NCBI GenBank assembly: GCA_030123675.1
Contig: JASJYH010000002.1
Location: forward strand, 1-64,000
Direction: 5' to 3'
Origin: Anaerolineae bacterium
Lineage (GTDB): Bacteria; Chloroflexota; Anaerolineae; Anaerolineales; Villigracilaceae
DNA: 64,000 nucleotides
The number at the start of each line of letters is the position of its first letter. Position 1 is the first letter of the stretch. A model generated the notes under the pieces. The model was not told the origin of the DNA. It saw nothing but the letters and a program-made list of their open reading frames with translations, and searched no databases. Positions 36,284 to 44,853 of the stretch are shown here, one piece after another. The translations under genes were made by a program, and so were the position numbers.

Positions 36284-36982
36284 ATGCCAGACACCTTACT
36301 AGAGCGCTACAACTATGATGAATTTATTCCTTCCAAATTTAAACCATGGATGCGCTTCACTAAAAGCCCGACTCTTGGTAGTCAATCACCCAACTTCGCT
36401 CTTTGGGATTTGGATGAGCAAGAAACAAACCTGAGTGCTGTTATTAAGTCTAATTTATTTACAGTCGTGGAGTTCGGGTCATTCACTTGACCATACTGTG
36501 GGTTGGCGGCGCCAGCCATGAATGAGATTGCAGAACGTTTTGCGAAACACAATATTGGGTCTTTATTTTTATATACCCATGAGGCACATCCCGGCGAACA
36601 TTATCCTCACCTAACCAGCATGGAGCAAAAATTTCGCCACGCCCGCGACCTGCGAGATGTGTTGAAGGTTTCACGCCCGATCTTGGTTGATGCTTTGGAC
36701 GGTGCTTGCCATCGTACATTTGGGTCCATGCCCAACATGACCTGGATCTTTAACCGGGCTGGCATGCCGATTTACAAATCAGATTGGACCGACTCTAACA
36801 GCGTTGCCAATGCACTGGATTATTTCGTTGATGTAGCTGGTCGACGTAAGAATGAACCGCTTGCACCTTTCAATGTAGAACGCCTGGATTTTCGCAAACA
36901 AAACAGCGCAGCATTTTTTGAAGGATTGGAGCGTAATGGGCCGAAAGCCGTAAAGGAATTCGAGGCCGCTTTCGGGCGTTAA
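36284..36982 (+). CDS. deiodinase-like thioredoxin-fold selenoprotein (TGA read as selenocysteine)
   Basis: Two track ORFs form one frame of 232 residues with a TGA at codon 69. The region before it is a redoxin start (GSQSPNFALWDLD, VVEFGSFT), and the TGA falls where iodothyronine deiodinases carry Sec (FGSxTU). The motif is U69-P-Y-C72, a UxxC pair. After it come deiodinase-like blocks: LYTHEAHPGEHYPH (compare EEAH), RHARDLRDVL, PILVDALDG and MTWIFNRAGMPIYK. A GC-rich 7-bp hairpin starts ten bases after the TGA. An AAGG site precedes the ATG. It may be a thiol or peroxide reductase or a dehalogenase-like enzyme; true deiodination is not implied. It lies 9 nt after mscS and 1 nt before the pyrophosphatase gene. 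Confidence 0.85.
36488..36520 (+). promoter_or_regulatory. candidate bacterial SECIS element with UGA codon
   Basis: The UGA (36488-36490) is followed by ten bases and the stem GGUUGGC/GCCAGCC (36501-36507 with 36511-36517; seven pairs, one G-U) closed by the loop GGC, whose first G is 18 nt past the codon. A short apical hairpin with G at the start of its loop, at this distance from UGA, is what SelB binds in bacterial selenoprotein mRNAs. The stem lies inside the coding sequence. Confidence 0.7.
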
Positions 36983-36983
36983 T

Positions 36984-38327
36984 ATGACCCAAATTTACGT
37001 TATCGGACACATTAACCCAGACACTGATTCAATTGCTTCGGCGATCGGATACGCCTGGTATTTGCGTGAAAGTGAAGGTGTCGATGCTGTCGCGGCCCGT
37101 GCAGGTGCCCTTAATCCGCAAACGGCTTGGGTTTTAAAAAAACTGAGCATTGACTTACCATTATTATTAAATGACGCTTCTCCGCGTTTTGAAGCCGTTA
37201 CCCGCAGGCTAGACTCAGTCACGCCTGAATCTCCCCTGAGGGATGCCTGGGCAATCGCCTCACGCACCTGGGGAGTTGCTCCCGTTATCGAAGAAGATGG
37301 TACACCGTTTGGCCTGATTACTGGATCCAGCCTGTTCGCATATTTAAGTCAGGCGCTTGGACCACACCCTCGGATGCAGGAAACGCCGCTCTCAGAGATA
37401 TTGGCACATCCTTGTAAGGATGTTTGCGACACAGATGTACCCAAGTTCAAAGTATACAGCCGCATTCGGGATGCATTAAACCAGATTCTCAGAGAAGATC
37501 GCGACGATTTTTGGGTAATCGAAAAATCTGGCCAATATGTCGGCATTTGCCGCCAACGGGATGTGCTAAACCCACCCCGCTTGAAGGTCGTCTTGGTTGA
37601 TCACAACGAACCCAGCCAGGCACTTGCTCACCTCGAAGACGCAGAAATAGTCGAAATTCTCGACCATCACCGATTGGGAAACCCATCTACGCATACGCCT
37701 ATTCGCTTCAAAGTAGACCGGGTAGGCAGCACCAGCACATTGATCTCCGAACAGATTGAAAAAGCCGGCCTATCGGCGCCTCCTGAAATCGCTGGGTTGC
37801 TGCTGGCTGGCTTACTTTCTGATACACTTATTCTTAGCTCCCCAACAACCACCGACCGGGACACAAATGCTGCCGACCGATTGGGACGCTGGGCATTTAT
37901 CAAGAATAGTCCTCTGGCTGGTGAGAAAGTCACATCTTATGGCGAGCAGATAGTAAGCGCCGGTGCGGGGCTTGCATCCCGGGAACCTGATGAAATTGTC
38001 AGGTCTGATCTAAAACAGTACGATTCGGGTAATTTCAAGTTCGCCATCGCTCAAGCGGAAGTGACCGATTTGGTCCAATTGACTGAGCACCTAGATCAAC
38101 TGAAGGACGCTCTCTCCACATTACGGGATAAACACGCCTTAGACTTTGCGATGTTAATGGTCACAGATGTAGTGCGCGGATCCACCCGTTTAATTATCAG
38201 CCATGAACCGCCTGAGCTAAGCGATCTGCCCTACCCAAAACAACCAGACGGTACACGTCGTGCCAAAGGTGTCGTTTCAAGAAAGATACAGCTTCTTCCA
38301 GTAGTTTTAGGATTGTTAGAAAGGTAA
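36984..38327 (+). CDS. ppaC: CBS-domain family II (Mn-dependent) inorganic pyrophosphatase
   Basis: This 447-residue DHH-family protein has metal ligands in GHINPDTDS, VDHNE and ILDHHR, and a C-terminal DHHA2 domain ending in the substrate loop RRAKGVVSRKIQLLP. About 120 residues (70-190) between the first motif and VDHNE form a CBS pair (SPLRDAW..., SRIRDALNQIL...), as in adenine-nucleotide-regulated CBS-pyrophosphatases. It hydrolyses pyrophosphate, for example from prenyl transfer by the next gene. It starts one base after the selenoprotein stop. Confidence 0.88.
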   Translation: MTQIYVIGHINPDTDSIASAIGYAWYLRESEGVDAVAARAGALNPQTAWVLKKLSIDLPLLLNDASPRFEAVTRRLDSVTPESPLRDAWAIASRTWGVAPVIEEDGTPFGLITGSSLFAYLSQALGPHPRMQETPLSEILAHPCKDVCDTDVPKFKVYSRIRDALNQILREDRDDFWVIEKSGQYVGICRQRDVLNPPRLKVVLVDHNEPSQALAHLEDAEIVEILDHHRLGNPSTHTPIRFKVDRVGSTSTLISEQIEKAGLSAPPEIAGLLLAGLLSDTLILSSPTTTDRDTNAADRLGRWAFIKNSPLAGEKVTSYGEQIVSAGAGLASREPDEIVRSDLKQYDSGNFKFAIAQAEVTDLVQLTEHLDQLKDALSTLRDKHALDFAMLMVTDVVRGSTRLIISHEPPELSDLPYPKQPDGTRRAKGVVSRKIQLLPVVLGLLER

Positions 38328-38334
38328 GGTACAT

Positions 38335-39330
38335 ATGACAAAAACGCCTGACAACCAACTTAGTGAAATGGTACGTGCCGTGAGCCGGACTTTCGCAATT
38401 TCTATTGAACGACTTCCATCAACGTTGGGGGAGGCAGTAGGTTTGGCTTATTTATTGTTCCGAGTCTCGGATTGTCTCGAAGATAATGAGGCCTTGTCCG
38501 CAAAGCACAAAGCAGAGCTCTTGCGCTTATGGGCACAGGTGTTGGTCGGCTCCATGCCCGTTAAATCGCTAACATCTGCAATATCACATTTGGATGAAAG
38601 TGATCCTCAAGTATATGTTGCCCAACATGCGGAACAGATACTAGAAGAACTTCATCGACTTCCAGGTGAAATCCAAAAAATTATTTTTGGTCATGCTAAT
38701 AAAACCTCCTTGGGCATGGCACGTTGGCAAGAGCAAGGTCCTGTTGTCAATACAGAAGAAGAAATGGACGACTACATGCACCAAGTAGCAGGGCGCGTCG
38801 GCTATCTGCTAACCGACCTCTTTGGATGGCATTCACCCGCCCTACTTGAGCGAAAATCCGACCTTATGCCCCTCTCTCGTCATTTTGGCTTAGCTTTACA
38901 AACAGTCAATATCATTCGCGGATTAAGAAAGGATTATGAACGTGGTTGGGTTTATGTACCACGGACATTTTACGAACCGCTTGGACTTACCCGTGACAGT
39001 TTATTTGTGCAGGAGAATCACAGCCAAGCCTTACAAGTCATTACCCGTCTGGCTGACAAAGCCGAAATGCATTTGTTGCATGGGCTAAAATATATAACAA
39101 GTATTCCTAGGAATCATTATGGGATTCGATTGGCCTGTATGTGGCCACTATTTTTCGCACTTCAAACTCTAACCATAAGTCGAGATAATGTGCATGTGAT
39201 TATCGATGAAACGAAAATCACCCGCTCAGATGTAATCGATATCATGCGAAAAACAACCCTAATGGGTTGGTCAAATCATTGGCTTAGGCGCTACTATAAC
39301 GACATTCAAACGGTCGAGCCAATTCCCTGA
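38335..39330 (+). CDS. squalene/phytoene synthase family protein
   Basis: This 331-residue all-helical prenyl synthase has a first acidic motif D46CLED50, the YMHQVAGRVGYLLTDLF helix and LALQTVNIIRGLRKDYERGWVYVP at the second motif. Families normally have NIIRDxxED there; here Gly replaces the first Asp and KD/E follow. This may alter Mg2+ binding or the reductive second step. It would condense two farnesyl- or geranylgeranyl-diphosphates at the membrane, releasing pyrophosphate for the adjacent CBS-PPase. It lies 7 nt after that gene. Confidence 0.8.
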   Translation: MTKTPDNQLSEMVRAVSRTFAISIERLPSTLGEAVGLAYLLFRVSDCLEDNEALSAKHKAELLRLWAQVLVGSMPVKSLTSAISHLDESDPQVYVAQHAEQILEELHRLPGEIQKIIFGHANKTSLGMARWQEQGPVVNTEEEMDDYMHQVAGRVGYLLTDLFGWHSPALLERKSDLMPLSRHFGLALQTVNIIRGLRKDYERGWVYVPRTFYEPLGLTRDSLFVQENHSQALQVITRLADKAEMHLLHGLKYITSIPRNHYGIRLACMWPLFFALQTLTISRDNVHVIIDETKITRSDVIDIMRKTTLMGWSNHWLRRYYNDIQTVEPIP

Positions 39331-39358
39331 ACTGGTTAAATCATTTTAATTTACCTAC

Positions 39359-40150
39359 ATGACCAACATTTTTCAAGCTCTCTCAGAACTTGAATCTCAG
39401 AGTGTTTCTGCCGCGCTTTGTACAATAGTCCGCAGCCAAGGATCCACACCCCGTCACACGAATAGTAAGATGCTGGTCTACGAAGATGGGAGTTTAATCG
39501 GCACTGTGGGAGGTGGAGAACTTGAAAGCCGGGTTTTAGCAGCCGCGAAGCAAGCCCTGATTGATGGAAACTCCATCTTATTGGAATACAAACTAGCCGA
39601 TCCAAATCGAGGCGATCCTGGCGTTTGCGGTGGCACCGTGGAGGTGTTTGTGGAACCAATTCTCCCAGCCCATACAATAGTGATTATCGGTGGTGGTCAT
39701 GTCGGCAAAGCTGTGGCCCATTTGGCCAAGTGGTTAGGTTTTCGTGTGGCAGTCTCTGATGATCGGCCTGAATTTCTAACACCAGCTGCCAACCCCGATG
39801 CAGATGTTTTCTATGAATGCAAGCTGGAAGACCTACCTCAGAAAATAAACATCACCAATCGGACTTATCTGATATTGACAACCCGCGGTGTCATAGTGGA
39901 TGCTCCCGGGTTACCTCCCTTGCTTGATTCCGATGCAGCCTTTATAGGCGTAATAGGCTCGAAAAGACGCTGGAAAGTGACTGTAGATAAGCTTAAAGAG
40001 TTGGGGATTACAAAGGAAAAAATCGCCAAGGTCCACTCACCGATTGGGCTTGAGTTGCAAGCTGAAACGCCGGAAGAGATCGCTGTGAGTATCATGGCTG
40101 AGATTTTAATGCTGCGTAACGGGGGTTCCGGGAAATCTATGAATGTTTAA
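39359..40150 (+). CDS. xdhC: XdhC/CoxI-family molybdenum hydroxylase maturation protein
   Basis: This 263-residue protein has an N-terminal XdhC domain (IVRSQGSTPRHTNSKMLVYEDG, GTVGGGELE, DPGVCGG) and a C-terminal Rossmann domain (VIIGGGHVGKAVAHLAKW, IGVIGSKRRW). XdhC binds Mo cofactor and helps sulfurate it before insertion into xanthine dehydrogenase-type enzymes. Its client is probably the hydroxylase at 19.2-23 kb. It follows the prenyl synthase by 28 nt. Confidence 0.88.
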   Translation: MTNIFQALSELESQSVSAALCTIVRSQGSTPRHTNSKMLVYEDGSLIGTVGGGELESRVLAAAKQALIDGNSILLEYKLADPNRGDPGVCGGTVEVFVEPILPAHTIVIIGGGHVGKAVAHLAKWLGFRVAVSDDRPEFLTPAANPDADVFYECKLEDLPQKINITNRTYLILTTRGVIVDAPGLPPLLDSDAAFIGVIGSKRRWKVTVDKLKELGITKEKIAKVHSPIGLELQAETPEEIAVSIMAEILMLRNGGSGKSMNV

Positions 40151-40232
40151 TCGAACCCATTGGATCAGGACAGATCCGAGAATTGATAACACCCGATATG
40201 ATAAGGCTAGATATAGTATTCTTACAAAGTTC

Positions 40233-40261
40233 TTGATCCTCTAATATCCTTCGGATATAAT
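40233..40261 (+). promoter_or_regulatory. sigma-70-type promoter before the SPFH gene
   Basis: TTGATC (40233-40238) and TATAAT (40256-40261) are separated by 17 bp. The gene starts 35 nt further with an AAGGAG ribosome-binding site, so this is an ordinary leadered promoter. Confidence 0.6.
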
Positions 40262-40296
40262 GAAATTGTCCCAGCCAAACGAATAAGGAGTGAGAT

Positions 40297-41340
40297 ATGG
40301 CAAGAGTATTTGATGTTATTGAATACCCTGACGAAAAGTCGGGTGAGATTGTCCATCGCTTCCCCGAAAAGGGTGATGCCGATTATAGAATTGGTTCGCA
40401 GGTCATTGTCCGGGAATCGCAAAAAGCAGTCTTTTTTCGGGATGGCGCCGCTCTAGATGTATTCGGTTCTGGTCGACATACAATTGCTACCGCCAACATC
40501 CCATTACTCACCAAAAAATTACAAGACATCTTCACCAGTGGTAAAACGGTGTTCCCTGCCGAAGTGTTCTTCGTGTCAATGAAGGAGTTTGCAAATCGAA
40601 AATGGGGCACCCCTCAACCGATCATCGTCCGTAACCCAGGCGTGGGGCTGGGTGTGGCCCTACTACAAGGCTTTGGAACGTATTCATTTCAGGTCGGAGA
40701 CCCACAACAATTCGTAACCCAGATCGTAGGTGCTCAAGCCAGCTACCACACCGACGATATTGAAGACCGGCTGCGCACAATTTTACTTTCCATTTTATCG
40801 GATGTGCTCGGTGAGACTACTGAAGCCAAGAACGTGCTTGACTTGATTGGCCTGACCGAAGAATTAGGCGCGGCCGTGCGTGCCAAAGCGCAAGATGATT
40901 TCGAAGCTATCGGCCTGACAATCAAGTCTTTTTATATTGGCAACTTGAAGCCCTCAAGTAATTCTGCTCAAGAACTTCGTGATATGGGAATGCTCGATAT
41001 GGCCACATACACACAATTACAAGCTGCGGACGCAATGCGTGATGCAGCTCAGAATCCAAGCGGAGGCGCAGGCCTAACCGCCGGGATCGGTGCCGGCATG
41101 GGCGTAGGCGACGCCATTCGCCAGGCTATCCAGCAACGACCTCCAGATGTACAAGGTGGCGCTCAAGCAGTAAAATCAGGTATCCGACCTGTGATGACCC
41201 CTGCAGAGGCTGCCGAAGTCTTACGCGTTTCAGAAGAAGATGTGATTGCAGCAATAGAAGAAGGTGGCCTGAAGGCGAAGAAACTTGGCAAAGCCTATCG
41301 AATCAGCGATGATGCATTAGAGGAGTTTTTGAACAGCTAA
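40297..41340 (+). CDS. SPFH/YdjI-type protein fused to a C-terminal excisionase-like helix-turn-helix
   Basis: Residues 1-250 match the SPFH 'virion core-like' YdjI family (VIEYPDEKSGEIVHRFP, FRDGAALDVFGSGRHTI, AEVFFVSMKEF). A Gly/Ala linker (about 255-290) leads to a 48-residue MerR/excisionase-type HTH starting MTPAEAAEVLRVSEEDV and ending YRISDDALEEFL. Relatives usually end in zinc ribbons or a short C-terminal tail; the DNA-binding-like end is unusual. No transmembrane helix is evident. It may be a membrane-stress scaffold, with the HTH serving as a protein- or DNA-binding module. Confidence 0.8.
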   Translation: MARVFDVIEYPDEKSGEIVHRFPEKGDADYRIGSQVIVRESQKAVFFRDGAALDVFGSGRHTIATANIPLLTKKLQDIFTSGKTVFPAEVFFVSMKEFANRKWGTPQPIIVRNPGVGLGVALLQGFGTYSFQVGDPQQFVTQIVGAQASYHTDDIEDRLRTILLSILSDVLGETTEAKNVLDLIGLTEELGAAVRAKAQDDFEAIGLTIKSFYIGNLKPSSNSAQELRDMGMLDMATYTQLQAADAMRDAAQNPSGGAGLTAGIGAGMGVGDAIRQAIQQRPPDVQGGAQAVKSGIRPVMTPAEAAEVLRVSEEDVIAAIEEGGLKAKKLGKAYRISDDALEEFLNS

Positions 41341-41360
41341 GCCTAAAACTAATAACCGTA

Positions 41361-41386
41361 AAGGACGCCCATCTGGGCGTCCTTTT
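41361..41386 (+). terminator. rho-independent terminator after the SPFH gene
   Basis: AAGGACGCCC-ATCT-GGGCGTCCTT forms a perfect 10-bp stem with a tetraloop and a short T-run (TTTTGTTG). It ends 46 nt after the SPFH stop. Confidence 0.9.
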
Positions 41387-41430
41387 GTTGTAACAATATC
41401 ATTTACAAACTTTCTTAGAGGAGATTAATT

Positions 41431-41928
41431 TTGCCCGGCTGGCTCGAAACGACAATTCAAATACTGACAATCTTAACCATGCTCGTTGGATTGTTTGGAT
41501 TAATCATACCCATATTTCCGGGAAATGTGATCATTTGGCTGGCGGCATTAATTTATGGTCTGATTTTCGGATTTGGAAATTCTGGTGGGATACTATTTGC
41601 CATACTCAGTGTCCTAATGCTGATTGCCGTGGCGGCCGATAATTTCATGATGGGCGCCAAAGCCCGCGAGCATGGTGCCAATTGGGGATCCATCATTTTG
41701 GCATTAATCGCCGGTTTGGTCGGTACCTTACTCTTACCTCCAATCGGTGGCCTAATCGCAGCACCAGTTTTGCTGTATTATTTGGAATACAGGCGCTTAG
41801 GGGACCCGAAAGCCGCCAGGAAGGTTGTAAAGGCCCTACTAATAGGCTGGGGGATGGCATTTGTTGTGCGTTTTGGGATTGGGATTGTAATGATCTTACT
41901 CTGGGGTTTCTGGGTTTATTTTGGATAG
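41431..41928 (+). CDS. DUF456-family membrane protein
   Basis: This 165-residue protein has about five transmembrane helices and the Gly-rich DUF456 pattern: GLIIPIFPGNVIIWLAALIYG, DNFMMGAKAREHGANWGSI and GTLLLPPIGGLIAAPVLLYYLEY. The function of the family is unknown. It starts at TTG behind AGAGGAG. The following lipoprotein would start (TTG 41921) inside its last codons. Confidence 0.82.
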   Translation: MPGWLETTIQILTILTMLVGLFGLIIPIFPGNVIIWLAALIYGLIFGFGNSGGILFAILSVLMLIAVAADNFMMGAKAREHGANWGSIILALIAGLVGTLLLPPIGGLIAAPVLLYYLEYRRLGDPKAARKVVKALLIGWGMAFVVRFGIGIVMILLWGFWVYFG

Positions 41929-43117
41929 CATATTTGATAAACTCCATTGGCCTTTTTTTTCGATATTTTTCTTAATCCTAATCGGCTGTGATGTAAGCAC
42001 GGACGTCCGGGATTGAGTCGAATCCAATATTTTTTATAAAGACGAAGTGGGAATTCTATTTAATAATAGCACAGAATGCCTCGGTGAATACACCCGCCCG
42101 GTTCAATCCAGCGAGGTATACGTCTCTCCCACAGGCAGCGACGAGAATAGCGGACATTCACCCGAAGAGTCCCTAGGTACGTTTGCATATGCTATTTGCA
42201 ATTTGGAACCTGGTCAAACCTTTAATGTTTTGCCGGGCATCTACAACGATTCAGTGATTTTGGGAGCATTTGGCAATCCGGATCAGCCCATTACGATCCA
42301 AGGGTTCAGCAAAGGAGCTCAACTTCCAATCCTAGAAGGCGCTTCAAACCGGACCATGGGAATTGCTATCGTTGAAAGTACCAATATCGTAATCCAAAAT
42401 TTGATCTTCCAAAATTACACAGACGAGGGTCTCCAAATTCTGGAGAGTTCCAACATAACCATTCGGGATATCCGATTCATTAACAACGGCCGCAACTCTA
42501 TCGACCCCAACGCAGGCGGGGAAGGCTTTGGTATCAACGTGGATGGATCCAACAACATCCTTATCGAGCGCAACTTAGCTTTAGGTAATGGACCCAACCA
42601 GGAGCGTTGGAATAAGTTTGTTTTGGGTATGGGAATCAATACGTACGAAATGACAGATTCAATCATACGAGGCAATGTGGTCCAAAACACCATCGGGGGT
42701 GGGATTCTAATTGAGAATGGGAAAAATATCCTCGTGGAAAATAACCGGATTGCCCGTCCTGGCTGTCGGGCCAGGGAAATAAACGAGCTAGATGCAAACG
42801 GTGACTACTGGGATGGTGGCATTTGGGTGGATGGCAGCGTAAATATCACGCTGCGAAGTAATATCATCAGAGACAATCATGGTCCCGGCCTGAATCTAAG
42901 CGACGAGGACGTGCAATATCCAAACGCTTCAACCGGCTATCTTGTCGAAAACAACACCCTTACTGGAAACCTATTTGGTGTTTATGTGTGGAACTTTGGG
43001 ACATGCCCTGCACCAGAAGAAGCTATTAAATTCCTTGACAATCGCATCGAAGACAATCTTGAACAGAATCTGTGGTGCGAATCATGGGTATGTGGTGAGG
43101 GGCAGCCCTGCGAATAA
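41921..43117 (+). pseudogene. parallel beta-helix lipoprotein interrupted by in-frame TGA
   Basis: The track ORF begins at GTG 42047 without a signal peptide. The same frame upstream encodes one: TTG 41921, a hydrophobic run (FFSIFFLILIGC) ending in a lipobox Cys, then DVSTDVRD and a TGA at 42014-42016, followed by VESNIFYKDE in frame. After it, residues resemble right-handed beta-helix proteins: YVSPTGSDENSG, PGIYNDSV, and repeats such as NIVIQNLIF, NITIRDIRF, NILIERN and NITLRSNII. The family binds or cleaves polysaccharide. There is no hairpin behind the TGA, so selenocysteine is unlikely. Export would fail from the GTG start. It overlaps the DUF456 stop. Confidence 0.65.
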
Positions 43118-43149
43118 ATTTTCCTAGGTGACCTGAACACGAGCTGATT

Positions 43150-44778
43150 TTATTCAGATAGATCGACCATTACATCGCTAATTGCGTCTAACACGTCCCC
43201 AGCCAAGACTGAAGCGGTGTTGCCCAATGCCTCAGCGGCAATCAGGCCTGCTTGGGCATGGATCCAAGCACCGGCCACAGCCGCCTCATACGAGTCCAAT
43301 CCCTGAGCTAATAAACCAACAATCAAGCCGGCTAATACATCTCCTGTCCCGGCCCGTGCTAAGGCAGGCGAAGCGACTGGGATAATGGTGGCATGACCCT
43401 CTGGATTAGCAATGATGGTAAATGCGCCTTTCAGGACAACCACCTGCTTCCATTTCTTCGCGAACCGCAAGGCAACTCCCATCCGATCAGCTTGGACTTC
43501 CTCTTTGTCCAACCCGGTTAATTCGGCCATTTCACCAGGATGGGGAGTCAAAACCGAATCCGCGGGCAATAACTTGTCCCAATCATTCAGCTTTGCTACC
43601 AATTTCAATCCGTCGGCATCGATAACAAGGGGCGGTAACCGAGCACCCTCGTCATCATCGACTGGCTCTTGCTCCTGCAAAAACCCAATCCGCGCGGCGG
43701 CCTTTTTTGAGCCAGAATCGCCTGTCAGTAGTTGGTTCAAAAACTCTCGTGTTGTATCTTCCAGCCCAAATCCTGGACCGACCAATAATGCAGTCGCGGC
43801 CTCAAGGTTTTTCACGATGACATCATATGCTTCCCGCCCGATAAAACCGCGTTCGTGCGGCAGGGAGAGCCAGGTCGCTTCAGGAAAGTGGCCAGCCAAT
43901 GCAGAGTGCAACATGGCCGGGATAGCCATGGTCACTAAGCCGGCACCCGAACGATAAGCAGCCCTCCCGGCCAGCAAGACTGCGCCTGCGTAATTGCCAG
44001 AACCAGCAGCGATCAGGGCTGTTCCAAACGTCCCTTTATGCGCCTCCAGCGGACGTTCGGGTAGCATTCCAGAAACCAGGCTGTCTTCCGCAACCTCGGT
44101 CTTGACGGAGGTTAAGGTAGGTAAATCATCAGGCAGGCCAATATCAACCACACTTAGATTTCCAACAAATTTATATGCAGGCAGTTTTAATAACCCTTTC
44201 TTGACAGCCGCCATTGTAACGGTCATATCTGCCGGGATGCACTGCTCTGCAGCCTCGCCAGTATCACAATCTATACCCGAAGGACAGTCTACCGCGATGA
44301 CCTCAGGCGGGTCTTCCATGCCCTCTAGAATCTCGTTGACTGCCTCCAAGACATCCGATATATTGGCTTTTAGGGGTAGTTTGATTCCAGTACCCAACAC
44401 GCCATCAAGCAGCAGATCCGAAGTTTCAATAAATGTTTTAAGAGAATTAAATTTGCTATCTTTTTCTGCGAAGAATATTTTTCCACCTGCGGCTTCAAAT
44501 CGTTCAACCAATTTGTCGGTTTTACGTTTTACGATATATGCGTATGCCTTCCAACCATTGGCTAGCAGGTGCTCCAAGGCTACCAAGGTGTCGCCACCAT
44601 TATTTCCCGGGCCTATTATTCCCAGGGCTTCATACTCTTCTGCGCTATCAAAGAATAACTCCAGAATGACATCCGCCAACCCGCCCCCGGCGTTTTCCAT
44701 CATTTCGGCGTAGGTTAATCCCTTTGAATCGGCTTCTTTTTCAATCGCCTGCATCTCAGGGACGGTTACCATTTTCAT
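43150..44778 (-). CDS. nnr: bifunctional NAD(P)H-hydrate epimerase/dehydratase
   Basis: The 542-residue fusion repairs damaged NAD(P)H hydrates. The N-terminal YjeF epimerase half shows MENAGGGLADV, GIIGPGNNGGDTLVALEHL and DGVLGTGIKLP; the C-terminal ribokinase-like dehydratase shows HKGTFGTALIAAGSGNYAGA, ADSVLTPHPGEMA and ARAGTGDVLAGLI. An unusual insert (GDSGSKKAAARIGFLQEQEPVDDDEG) precedes LPPLVIDADGL. I start at ATG 44778 because GGAGG lies seven bases before it; the track GTG start overlaps that site. Confidence 0.93.
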   Translation of the reverse strand: MKMVTVPEMQAIEKEADSKGLTYAEMMENAGGGLADVILELFFDSAEEYEALGIIGPGNNGGDTLVALEHLLANGWKAYAYIVKRKTDKLVERFEAAGGKIFFAEKDSKFNSLKTFIETSDLLLDGVLGTGIKLPLKANISDVLEAVNEILEGMEDPPEVIAVDCPSGIDCDTGEAAEQCIPADMTVTMAAVKKGLLKLPAYKFVGNLSVVDIGLPDDLPTLTSVKTEVAEDSLVSGMLPERPLEAHKGTFGTALIAAGSGNYAGAVLLAGRAAYRSGAGLVTMAIPAMLHSALAGHFPEATWLSLPHERGFIGREAYDVIVKNLEAATALLVGPGFGLEDTTREFLNQLLTGDSGSKKAAARIGFLQEQEPVDDDEGARLPPLVIDADGLKLVAKLNDWDKLLPADSVLTPHPGEMAELTGLDKEEVQADRMGVALRFAKKWKQVVVLKGAFTIIANPEGHATIIPVASPALARAGTGDVLAGLIVGLLAQGLDSYEAAVAGAWIHAQAGLIAAEALGNTASVLAGDVLDAISDVMVDLSE

Positions 44779-44853
44779 GTGAAAATCCTCCACGAATTTT
44801 TATTGATTGTAACAAGACCGTGTTAGAGGAAAGTAGGAAAACTAAAAGCAAAA

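Noticed and set aside
42014-42060. Selenocysteine in the beta-helix lipoprotein
   Set aside because: No redox motif and no GC-rich hairpin follows; the region is AT-rich.
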